Origin: CAJCIY01 sp036379355
GTDB lineage: Bacteria > Actinomycetota > Actinomycetes > Mycobacteriales > CAJCIY01
Reading direction: 5' to 3'
DNA length: 20,680 nt
Assembly: GCA_036379355.1 (NCBI GenBank)
Contig: DASVGV010000073.1
Location: 1 to 20,680, forward strand
Numbering within the stretch: position 1 is the stretch's first letter; each line of letters starts with the position of its first letter. Below, one piece after another: positions 14,688 through 20,680 of the stretch. The notes beneath the pieces are model-generated. The model was not told the DNA's origin. It was given only the letters and a program-made list of their open reading frames with translations, and did no database searches. Made by a program: the position numbers and the translations under genes.

Positions 14688-15281
14688 CTGCCCGGCACGC
14701 ACCGCGGCCGACCACGCCCCGCGCGCGGGCTGATCCCGGTCGCGATCCCGAGCGTGCTCGCGGTGGCGCTCGTCGTCGGCGTGATCGCGATCATCGGGCT
14801 CGTGCGCGGCGACAGCAGCACGACGGGCGACAGCGGCCCGACGGTGTCGGCACCGGCCGCCGTCACCTCGAGCTCACCCGCACCCGACACGACATCCGCG
14901 GCGGCGACGAGCAGCGCACCGCCGACGAGCACGTCACCCGTCCCTCCGCCAGCATCCACAGCGCCGCCGCCGCCCGTCGCCGCCCCGGCACCGGCGGCGA
15001 CGCCGGTCGAGGTCTACAACGTCTCCCGCCGGCGGGGTATCGCCCAGAACATGACCGACCGGCTGCGTCACGTCGGCTATCCGGTCACGCACGTGCGCAA
15101 CCGGATCGGCTACCCACTGTCCGCAACGACCGTCTTCTACGACCCCGGCAACGCCACCGCCCAGGCGGCGGCGGAGAGCCTGGTCGCGCGCCACCTCGGC
15201 GTGGTGGCCGCGGCGCCCCGGCCGGCGAGCGTGCCCGCATCCGGAACGCTGATCGTCTACGTGACGGCGTCGTACGCCTGA
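14688..15281 (+). CDS. LytR C-terminal (LytR_C) domain membrane protein
   Basis: Single-pass membrane protein with a short basic cytoplasmic N-terminus (HRGRPRPARG), one transmembrane helix (GLIPVAIPSVLAVALVVGVIAIIGLV), a Thr/Ser/Pro/Ala linker and an extracellular LytR_C domain beginning at VEVYNVSRRRGIAQN. The nearest characterised relative I recall is mycobacterial Rv0431 (VirR), linked to vesicle release and the envelope. The start is unusual: the frame is open right back to the TAG of the DUF3263 gene and has no ATG, GTG or TTG before the GTG at 14754, which would cut the helix. I place it at CTG 14688, with AGGGA at 14677-14681 upstream, because this keeps the basic N-terminus and the whole helix. 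If the CTG is not used, the gene is 14754-15281. The domain call is secure, the start is not. Confidence 0.8.
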   Translation: MPGTHRGRPRPARGLIPVAIPSVLAVALVVGVIAIIGLVRGDSSTTGDSGPTVSAPAAVTSSSPAPDTTSAAATSSAPPTSTSPVPPPASTAPPPPVAAPAPAATPVEVYNVSRRRGIAQNMTDRLRHVGYPVTHVRNRIGYPLSATTVFYDPGNATAQAAAESLVARHLGVVAAAPRPASVPASGTLIVYVTASYA

Positions 15282-15282
15282 C

Positions 15283-16047
15283 GTGCCGACTGTGAGCCTC
15301 GAACCGGTCCGGTCCCGTCTGGCGGATGCCCTGGTGGCACTGGACTTCGACGGGACGCTCGCCCCGATCGTGGCGCGCCCCGAGGACGCCCGGCCGGCTC
15401 CGGGCGTGCTCGACGCCCTCGTCGCGCTGGCTCCGCGGGTCCGGCGGCTGGCCATCGTGACCGGTCGGCCGGCGACGTCCGTCGTCGGGATGGGCGGGCT
15501 GGAGGCGGTGCCGGACCTGGTCGTCTGCGGCCACTACGGGCTGGAACGCTGGTTCGGCGGCGCGCTGACCTCGCCGCCGCCGGCGGCCGGCGTCGACGTC
15601 GTCCGCCGCGAGCTCCCGCCGCTGCCGCCGGGCGCCACCGTCGAGGACAAGCACCACTCGATCGTCGTCCACACGCGCGGGACGGCCGACCCGGCGGGCG
15701 ACCTGGCGGAGCTGGAGGCGCCACTGCGGCGGCTGGCCGACCGGACGGGCCTGGAGGTCGTCGGCGGCCGGTACGTGTGGGAGCTGCGCCCCCCCGGCGT
15801 GGACAAGGGGGGCGCGTTGCGGTCGCTCGCCGCCGACGTTGCGCCGGGTGCGGTCCTGGTGGCCGGCGACGACCTCGGCGACCTGCCGATGTTCGCGGCG
15901 GCGGGTGACCTCGGGGTTCCGGCGGTCCGGGTGGCCGTTCGCAGCGCCGGTGCCGACCCGCGGGTGGCGGCTGCGGCCGACGTCGCCGTCGACGGGCCGG
16001 AGGCGTTCGCCCGGCTGCTCGCCGACCTCGCGGTCAGTCCAGGCTGA
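15283..16047 (+). CDS. otsB: Trehalose-6-phosphate phosphatase
   Basis: HAD-superfamily phosphatase (254 residues) removing phosphate from trehalose-6-phosphate, the second step of the OtsA-OtsB trehalose route in the cytosol. Motif I is DFDGT (21-25, nucleophile Asp21 and general acid Asp23), motif II IVTGRP (58-63), motif III Lys175 in GVDKGGALR, and motif IV GDDLGD (195-200). GHYGLER (83-89) and VEDKHHS (120-126) are typical of trehalose phosphatase cap regions. The GTG at 15283 begins one base after the LytR_C stop; a second GTG at 15292 is possible. The 3' end overlaps the convergent CPBP gene by 14 bases. OtsA is encoded nearby on the other strand, so the two steps are clustered but not in one operon. 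Confidence 0.94.
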   Translation: MPTVSLEPVRSRLADALVALDFDGTLAPIVARPEDARPAPGVLDALVALAPRVRRLAIVTGRPATSVVGMGGLEAVPDLVVCGHYGLERWFGGALTSPPPAAGVDVVRRELPPLPPGATVEDKHHSIVVHTRGTADPAGDLAELEAPLRRLADRTGLEVVGGRYVWELRPPGVDKGGALRSLAADVAPGAVLVAGDDLGDLPMFAAAGDLGVPAVRVAVRSAGADPRVAAAADVAVDGPEAFARLLADLAVSPG

Positions 16048-17251
16048 TCGAGGAGACGATCGCGCGCTCCTCGCGGGACGCTGTCGCGCTGCCCTCGTCG
16101 TCGGTCTCCAGTACGTAGAGGGTGGGCCCGCTGGCGATCTCCATGAGGGTTGCGTGATGCGCGCCCGCGGTGATCGTCATCTGGACGCCGTCGCCGAGCG
16201 GGAGCGACACCGGCGTGACGGGCCCCGAGGTGATGTTCCCGGCGAGCCGCAGGGCAGCGGCACCCTCCCGCAGGGCGGCGGCGAGCTGCTCACGCGTCGG
16301 CGTCTCCGCCAGCGGCCGAGTCGCCAGCTGGACCGAGCCGGCAGAGGGGCCGACCAGGATCAGCTGGTCCGGGGAGCTGGTGGCGACGCGCCACGACTGG
16401 GGTGCGTGGAGGTGCGCGCTCCCCAGCTGGTAGTCGTGGCCCGGACCGGCCAGCTGGGCCACCGCGACCGCGACCAGAATGCCGTTGTACGTCGCGTGCG
16501 CGGCCATCGAGCCCAGCAGCCCCTGGTACCGGAAGACCACCACGAAGATCGCCCCGGCGCCGGCCAGCAGGACGAACGCCTCGACGGACGGGCGCCAGTG
16601 CCACAGCCAGAACGCCGGCGCCGAGACCGCGATCGCGGCGAGGACGGACGACGCGAGAAACGACTCGGCCAGCAGGCCCCGGAAGATCGTCTCCTCGACC
16701 ACGGGGGCGGCGACGACGAGGACGAGCATGGTGACCACGACCGCCCACCACGTGTCCTCGGACAGCAACAGGGACACGCCGCGGTCGATGACGACATGAC
16801 CGGTGACGGCCTGGGTGTGCAGCAGCAGCACCGCCCCGACCGCGGCGCCCGACGCCACGCCGACGAGAAGTCCCCGTGCCCATCGGCCGTCCGGCGCGGT
16901 CCATCGGAGCCGGACGTCGGCGCGTCGCACCACGCCGGCGGCGAGCGCGCCGACCACGAGGTAGGTGCCGACGGTCAGGGCGACGCCGATCTCGAGGGTC
17001 CGTACGGCGGTGCGGTGCAGGTCGGGCCCGGTGTGCCGGCTGATCAGCGTCATCAGACCGGACAGCGCGATCGCAGTGACCGCGGTGCCGATCGCGACCG
17101 TACGGGAGGGGGTGCCGTCGCGGCCCGGCGCCGGCGGTGTCAGGGCGACGGCCGCCGGCGCAGACGTCCATGACCCGGCCGTCCACGTCTCGGCCTCCCA
17201 CGGCGGCGGCGTCCACACCGGGGCCGGCGGGTCGCACGGGCTGCTGGTCAT
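16034..17251 (-). CDS. CPBP family intramembrane metalloprotease with a C-terminal extension
   Basis: Membrane protein of 405 residues. A Pro/Trp/Thr-rich N-terminal tail (about 1-48) is followed by several transmembrane helices containing the CPBP (Abi/CAAX-protease-like) motifs: EETIFRG (186-192, Glu186, Glu187, Arg191), FWLWHW (214-219, His218) and HATYN (252-256, His252 and Asn256). These are the expected metal-binding and catalytic residues. After the last helix comes a soluble region of about 130 residues (272-405) containing HAPQSWRV and many beta-strand-like stretches; most CPBP proteins lack such a domain. It is 42 bases downstream of otsA on the same strand and overlaps otsB at its 3' end by 14 bases. 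The substrate is unknown. Confidence 0.9.
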   Translation of the reverse strand: MTSSPCDPPAPVWTPPPWEAETWTAGSWTSAPAAVALTPPAPGRDGTPSRTVAIGTAVTAIALSGLMTLISRHTGPDLHRTAVRTLEIGVALTVGTYLVVGALAAGVVRRADVRLRWTAPDGRWARGLLVGVASGAAVGAVLLLHTQAVTGHVVIDRGVSLLLSEDTWWAVVVTMLVLVVAAPVVEETIFRGLLAESFLASSVLAAIAVSAPAFWLWHWRPSVEAFVLLAGAGAIFVVVFRYQGLLGSMAAHATYNGILVAVAVAQLAGPGHDYQLGSAHLHAPQSWRVATSSPDQLILVGPSAGSVQLATRPLAETPTREQLAAALREGAAALRLAGNITSGPVTPVSLPLGDGVQMTITAGAHHATLMEIASGPTLYVLETDDEGSATASREERAIVSSISLD

Positions 17252-17293
17252 CCGGCAGTGTTCGGAGCCAGCCGCTGCTGACTTGATCGACTG

Positions 17294-18673
17294 TTAGCGC
17301 AGGGCGGCGACCTGGTCGGCGAACCAGCGATCCGGCGGCAGCGCAGTCGCGGCGGCGACCAGGCGGGCGCACCGGTCGCCCCGCTCGCCCCGATCCATGG
17401 TGATCGCCTCGTGCATCCGCGCGGCGGTCGCCTCGATGTCGTACGGGTTGAGCATCAGGGCGGCGCCGGCGAGCTCCGCCGCTGCGCCGGTCTCGCGGGA
17501 CAGCAACAGCACGACGCCGGCGTCGCTGAGGACGGGGCCCTCCTTCGCGACCAGATTCATGCCGTCGCGAACGGGGTTGACGACGAGGACGTCGGCGAGG
17601 CGCATCGCGGCGAGCGAGCGGGGGTAGTCGTCGCGTACGGAGATCAGCACCGGCCGCCAGTCGTCGGTGCCGAACTCGTCGTTGACCGCGCCGGCCGCCG
17701 CCATGACCGCAGTGGTGTAGTCGCGGTAGACGCGCAGGTCCTGCCGGGACGGGTACGCGAACACCACGTGCACGACCCGCTCGCGGTGCTCGGGGTGTTC
17801 GCGCAAGAGCTCGCCGAACGCCAGGATCCCGCGCACGTTGTTCTTCGACAGCTCGGTGCGGTCGACCCGTACGAGCACGGCGCAGTCGCCGACCTCGGCG
17901 CGCAGCTCGGCGAGCGCGGTCTCGACGTCGTCGCGGTGGGAGCGCTCGCGGAGGTCGTCGGGGTCCACCCCCAATGCGTGCACGCCGACCTTCGACGTGT
18001 CGCAGTCGCCGAGAACCCTTGTGGCGCAGGCAATATACGCCTTTGACCACCGCTCGCAGAGGAAGCCGACGTGGTCGGCGGCAGCGAGCCCGCGCAGGAT
18101 CTCGACGGCGACGTCGTCGGGAAGCAGGGCGAAGTAGTCCGGCGGGGCCCAGGGGGTGTGCGTGAAGTGCGCGATCTTCACGTCCGGCCGCAGGTCGCGG
18201 AGCATGGCGGGCACGAGGAACAGGTGGTAGTCCTGCACCATCACCTGCGCGCCGTCGGCGGCTTCGCCGGCGAGCGCCTCGGCGAACGCACGGTTGTAGG
18301 CGACGTACCCGTCCCACTGGTGCCGCCACGCGGCGTCGAACCGGGGCTGGAGCGGGGTGTCGTACAGCAGGTGGTTGACGAACCAGAGCGTCGAGTTGGC
18401 GATCTCGTTGTAGGCGCGCTGGAAGACGTCGGGGTCGATGTCGAGCATCCGCACGGGCACGGGTCCGTCGGTGAGCAGGCCGCCGCGCCGCGTTGCCTCC
18501 CGGTCGGCCTGCGACATCGCGGCGCAGACCCAGACGGCATCGCTGCCACCGAGCGCAGAGACCAGCCCGCTGACCATCCCGCCGCCGCCCCGGCGGGCGA
18601 CCAGCCGCCCATCGTCGTCGTAGGCGTACGACACCGGGCCGCGGTTGGCGGCGACGAGCAGGGGCGCGGACAC
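17294..18673 (-). CDS. otsA: Trehalose-6-phosphate synthase (GT20)
   Basis: Retaining glycosyltransferase of family GT20 (459 residues) that joins a nucleotide-activated glucose to glucose-6-phosphate. The N-terminal phosphate loop is ANRGP (9-13) with a Gly-rich RRGGGGMVSG (28-37). QDYHLFLVP (147-155) holds the Asp equivalent to Asp130 of E. coli OtsA, and NPVRDGMNLVAKE (366-378) holds the ribose/donor-binding Asp370 and Glu378. The E. coli RLDYTKG motif is replaced by RVDRTELSKN (269-278): Arg269 is kept but the Lys is shifted to 277. I associate this variant with actinobacterial OtsA and the related pseudoglycosyltransferase VldE. With otsB nearby, trehalose synthesis is the likely role. 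The start is GTG 18673. The gene is divergent from the ECF sigma gene, and the CPBP gene follows after 42 bases. Confidence 0.93.
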   Translation of the reverse strand: MSAPLLVAANRGPVSYAYDDDGRLVARRGGGGMVSGLVSALGGSDAVWVCAAMSQADREATRRGGLLTDGPVPVRMLDIDPDVFQRAYNEIANSTLWFVNHLLYDTPLQPRFDAAWRHQWDGYVAYNRAFAEALAGEAADGAQVMVQDYHLFLVPAMLRDLRPDVKIAHFTHTPWAPPDYFALLPDDVAVEILRGLAAADHVGFLCERWSKAYIACATRVLGDCDTSKVGVHALGVDPDDLRERSHRDDVETALAELRAEVGDCAVLVRVDRTELSKNNVRGILAFGELLREHPEHRERVVHVVFAYPSRQDLRVYRDYTTAVMAAAGAVNDEFGTDDWRPVLISVRDDYPRSLAAMRLADVLVVNPVRDGMNLVAKEGPVLSDAGVVLLLSRETGAAAELAGAALMLNPYDIEATAARMHEAITMDRGERGDRCARLVAAATALPPDRWFADQVAALR

Positions 18674-18705
18674 GATGAGCCAGGTTATCGGCCCGCAGTG
18701 GGCAC

Positions 18706-18729
18706 AACCTTTCGGTGCACGCGCGCGTC
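18706..18729 (+). promoter_or_regulatory. Candidate ECF-type promoter upstream of the sigma factor gene
   Basis: AAC at 18706-18708 and CGTC at 18726-18729 are separated by 17 bases, matching the AAC...CGT(C/T) layout of many ECF-dependent promoters. It would start transcription around 18736, just before the ribosome binding site GGAGG at 18746-18750. That would make the sigma gene self-activating. The elements are short, so chance occurrence is possible. Confidence 0.3.
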
Positions 18730-18755
18730 AGAGGTAGGTGCCGGTGGAGGTGAGC

Positions 18756-19250
18756 GTGGAGCCCGTCGCGGTCGACGACCCGTACGAGGCCGTGCTCGCC
18801 GAGCACTGGCCGGGGCTGGTCCGGCTCGCGACGCTGTTGTTGCGCGACGCGACGCAGGCGGAGGACGTCGTGCAGGACGCGGTCATCTCCTGCCTGCGCA
18901 AGCGCCCCGACGACCCGGACGCCGCGCTGGCCTACCTGCGGCGCGCGGTCGTGAACACCGCGCACTCGGCGCTGCGGCGCCGGATGGTCGCGCTGCGACA
19001 CCGGCCCGCGCCGCCTCCCGACGGCGCTCCCGCCGACGAGGGCGCGCTCGCGGCGGTCGAGCGCGATGCCGTCGTACGAGCGCTGAAGCGACTGCCGGCC
19101 CGCCAGCGCGAGGCGGTGGTGCTGCGGTTCTACGCCGACGCGACCGAGAAGCAGGCCGCCGCGGCCATGGGCTGCTCGGTCGGCTCGGTGAAGGCATACA
19201 CGTCGCGTGGCCTCGCCGCGCTGCACGACCTGTTGGGAGACCTGGCATGA
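18756..19250 (+). CDS. ECF sigma factor (SigE-type, sigma-70 family)
   Basis: RNA polymerase sigma factor of group 4 (164 residues from this start). Region 2 is visible as LLRDATQAEDVVQDAVISCL, and region 4 as LPARQREAVVLRFYADATEKQAAAAMGCSVGSVKAYTSRGLAAL, including its helix-turn-helix. Regions 1 and 3 are absent, as expected. Several in-frame GTGs lie close together (18738, 18744, 18750, 18756); I choose 18756 because GGAGG at 18746-18750 is 5 bases before it, while 18738 has only AGAGGT two bases away. The stop overlaps the next ATG as ATGA, coupling it to a membrane protein that is its probable regulator. A candidate ECF promoter upstream suggests autoregulation. Targets are unknown. Confidence 0.92.
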   Translation: MEPVAVDDPYEAVLAEHWPGLVRLATLLLRDATQAEDVVQDAVISCLRKRPDDPDAALAYLRRAVVNTAHSALRRRMVALRHRPAPPPDGAPADEGALAAVERDAVVRALKRLPARQREAVVLRFYADATEKQAAAAMGCSVGSVKAYTSRGLAALHDLLGDLA

Positions 19251-20092
19251 ACGACGACGAGCTCCGCGAGCACCTGCGGAGCACACTCGAGCCGGTGTCC
19301 TCGCCCACACCCGAGCTGGCCCGGCTGCGCCGCCTCGCCCGCCGCCGGCGCCGCCGGCTCCAGGCGACAGCCGGTGGCCTCGGCCTGCTCCTCGTCGCCG
19401 GCGCCGCCGTCGGCATCGCCGAAGCCACCACCGCAGGTTCCGGCCGAGCTGAGGTCGTCCCGGGCGCGCCCGGCGGTGAGCCGGCCGGCCGGGTGACGGC
19501 GTCCTGTGGCAGCGCGCCGACTGGCCCTCCTGGATCCAACCCTTCGACCGGTATCTCGTTGGAGCCGGGACAGTCCCTCACCTTCGTCGACTGCCCGCCA
19601 GGAGCAAGGGCGTCAGCGCCCGGCGGCGGTGTACTTGCCCAGACTGCGGCGCTCACGTTCCAGGCTGTGGAACCGGGGGAAGAGAAGATCGTCGTGATCT
19701 TCGCGATGTGTGCGGAATTGCCTGCTACGGCCCGCCCTTCCTGTGCCGGCGGGGTGGCCGAGTCCTCTTTCGTCGTGACAGTCGTCGCCCCTAGCCGCTC
19801 CGCCAAACCGGTCTTGGTCGCGTCCTTGGTGAGCGCGCCGTGTAAGGGCGGACGCGTTGACATGTCCTCTGGCGGCGAACTGACCCTGGCTGACTGCCCT
19901 GTCGGGTTGACCTCGCACGTGGACGATCCGTCGGTACTCGCCCCCGGCGCCAGCGCCAGCACGTTCACCGCGCTGAAGCCGGGGACCACGAACGTCGAGC
20001 TGTACGTCTCCCGGGTATGCACGCCGGGGACGATGTGCCCGAAGTACGTCCGCGACCTCGGCACCCTCGTGGTGACCGTGTCGCCCCGCTGA
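19247..20092 (+). CDS. Membrane protein with duplicated cysteine-rich ectodomain, putative anti-sigma factor
   Basis: A 281-residue protein with no family I recognise. Residues 1-40 are cytoplasmic, ending in a strongly basic run (RRLARRRRRRLQ). Residues 42-60 form the only transmembrane helix, and residues 61-281 lie outside. The ectodomain looks like two copies of one beta-rich module: about 85-181 (C87, C116, C155, C166) and 195-280 (C199, C217, C258, C264). Each reads G-x-LT-x2-DCP-x-G, then TF-x-A-x2-PG, two Cys, and a closing VVTV. The cytoplasmic part lacks the zinc anti-sigma H-x3-C-x2-C motif. The ATGA overlap with the ECF gene makes a sigma-regulating or sensing role likely but unproven. 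Base composition dips in the ectodomain (35 G+C of 60 at 19681-19740). The start is fixed by the overlap; the long upstream frame is a shadow of otsA and the sigma gene. Confidence 0.85.
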   Translation: MNDDELREHLRSTLEPVSSPTPELARLRRLARRRRRRLQATAGGLGLLLVAGAAVGIAEATTAGSGRAEVVPGAPGGEPAGRVTASCGSAPTGPPGSNPSTGISLEPGQSLTFVDCPPGARASAPGGGVLAQTAALTFQAVEPGEEKIVVIFAMCAELPATARPSCAGGVAESSFVVTVVAPSRSAKPVLVASLVSAPCKGGRVDMSSGGELTLADCPVGLTSHVDDPSVLAPGASASTFTALKPGTTNVELYVSRVCTPGTMCPKYVRDLGTLVVTVSPR

Positions 20093-20107
20093 CCCCCGTA
20101 CCGCCGC

Positions 20108-20164
20108 ATCGGGTCATGGGATCGCCCCTGCAGAGATCACGTGGGGGCGATGTGGCAACCCGAT
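20108..20164. terminator. Long imperfect hairpin between convergent genes, probable bidirectional terminator
   Basis: ATCGGGT (20108-20114) pairs with ACCCGAT (20158-20164), and ATCGCCCC (20121-20128) pairs with GGGGCGAT (20144-20151). The two stems are separated by a symmetric 6-by-6 internal loop, and the apical loop is 15 bases. It lies in the 96-base gap between two convergent genes. There is no T tract, as is common for actinobacterial terminators. Confidence 0.6.
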
Positions 20165-20188
20165 CCGCGCCGCAAAGGAGACTGGCGG

Positions 20189-20680
20189 TCAGGAGCGGGT
20201 CTCGGTCGCCCAACGGAGGGCTTCGGACCAGCCGAGGCCGACCTCGCCGCTCGTCACGGTGACGTTCGGCGGCAGGTCTCCAGGCAGGTGCGCGCGGCCG
20301 TTGGCGACGAGGAAGAACCGGCCGACGTGCGCGGCCATCTCCAGGTCGCTCGCGCTGTCGCCGACGGCGACGGCATCGGCCGCGCTCAGCCCCCGCCGCG
20401 CGAGGTCGTACGCCACGGCCGCGCCCTTGGACACTCCGGCCGGTACGAGGTGGTAGACGTGCAGCGGCCCGTCGAACACCAGCTCCGGCGCCCGGTTTCG
20501 GGGCAGGACGCCGTTGTCCCGTAGCTCGAGGTGTGGGAAGCCCTTGTCCACCAGCCACTCTCGCGCTTCATCAGCGCCGATCGAGCCGCGGAGCATCACG
20601 TCGACCGCGTGCCCGATGTGCCAGGGTGCGTGGTACTCCAGCCGCTCGGGGAAGTCCGCGATCAACTTCTCGACCAGCTC
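20189..20680 (-). CDS. HAD superfamily hydrolase (Cof/IIB-like phosphatase), 5'-truncated
   Basis: C-terminal part of a cytosolic haloacid-dehalogenase-type phosphatase. The frame is open to the right edge, so the N-terminal part with the nucleophile DxD motif is outside the window; the TTG at 20665 is not likely to be the true start. Visible are a cap-domain segment (GHAVDVMLRGSIGADEA), the motif III Lys in GVSKGAAVAY, and motif IV in AVGDSASDLEMA, where GDS-x2-D coordinates Mg. This motif IV form fits the class IIB (Cof, sucrose or mannosyl-phosphoglycerate phosphatase-like) group. The substrate cannot be stated. It ends 96 bases from the convergent membrane protein gene, with a hairpin between. 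Confidence 0.85.
   Translation of the reverse strand, partial: ELVEKLIADFPERLEYHAPWHIGHAVDVMLRGSIGADEAREWLVDKGFPHLELRDNGVLPRNRAPELVFDGPLHVYHLVPAGVSKGAAVAYDLARRGLSAADAVAVGDSASDLEMAAHVGRFFLVANGRAHLPGDLPPNVTVTSGEVGLGWSEALRWATETRS

Noticed and set aside
18071..19246. Upstream extension of the ectodomain membrane protein frame
   Set aside because: It is antisense to otsA and out of frame with the sigma gene; the ATGA overlap at 19247 gives a natural start.
16290..19310. A 1006-codon open frame on the minus strand
   Set aside because: It runs out of phase across otsA, the CPBP gene and the sigma gene; its translation is Arg/Ala/Pro/Gly-rich low complexity, typical of GC-rich shadow frames.
1..20680. 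tRNA, rRNA, CRISPR, insertion sequence, prophage or toxin-antitoxin elements
   Set aside because: None seen: no repeat-spacer periodicity, transposase motif, tRNA-like cloverleaf or flanking direct repeats; nearly all space is taken by recognisable chromosomal genes.

Overview
This is a compact, very GC-rich window (about 70% G+C by eye) with frequent GTG starts and many start/stop overlaps (ATGA, GTGA, TAATG). It is typical chromosomal DNA of a high-GC actinobacterium. The gene content agrees: a DUF3263/LytR_C pair, a SigE-type ECF sigma factor, an actinobacterial OtsA/OtsB pair, and a glpD - tetR - flavoprotein - diacylglycerol kinase block whose order recalls Mycobacterium tuberculosis Rv2249c-Rv2252 (from memory). 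I cannot name the genus. I saw no tRNA, rRNA, CRISPR array, insertion sequence or phage gene, and no gene-free stretch longer than 300 bases.

Layout. (1) 3-698 (+): 5'-truncated phytanoyl-CoA dioxygenase-type enzyme. (2) 718-2107 (-): PiT phosphate transporter followed by a two-helix membrane protein. A two-unit, 11-base-periodic GTTCRCC direct repeat resembling a Streptomyces PHO box lies just upstream. (3) 2226-4776 (-): a MurL-type UDP-MurNAc-L-Ala-L-Glu epimerase overlapping a MurD-type ligase by 20 bases. This suggests the non-canonical MurD2-MurL route that places D-Glu in peptidoglycan by epimerising after ligation. (4) 4962-6095 (+) and 6117-7415 (-): convergent acyl-CoA dehydrogenases. 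The first lacks both known positions of the catalytic Glu; the second keeps a candidate at the isovaleryl-CoA-dehydrogenase position. (5) A divergon centred at about 10.4 kb. Leftward it reads alkyl-DHAP-synthase-like flavoprotein, diacylglycerol kinase-like protein, lipoprotein and acyl-CoA dehydrogenase. Rightward it reads TetR regulator, GlpD and an SRPBCC protein. A nested palindrome covers the 17-base gap between the two operons and the first codons of tetR. (6) 12999-14252 (+): glutamate dehydrogenase. (7) 14382-16047 (+): DUF3263 protein, LytR_C membrane protein and OtsB. (8) 16034-18673 (-): OtsA, then a CPBP-type membrane protease with an extra C-terminal domain. (9) 18756-20092 (+): ECF sigma factor and a membrane protein with a tandemly duplicated four-cysteine ectodomain. 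A long hairpin follows that could serve both convergent transcripts. (10) 20189-20680 (-): 5'-truncated HAD phosphatase.

Themes are envelope and glycerolipid metabolism (MurL/MurD2, diacylglycerol kinase, GlpD, alkyl-DHAP-synthase-like enzyme, LytR_C protein), compatible-solute synthesis (OtsA/OtsB) and signal response (TetR, ECF sigma, candidate PHO box). The observations most worth following are the MurL-MurD2 pair, the divergently regulated glycerolipid module, and the ECF sigma/duplicated-ectodomain pair.
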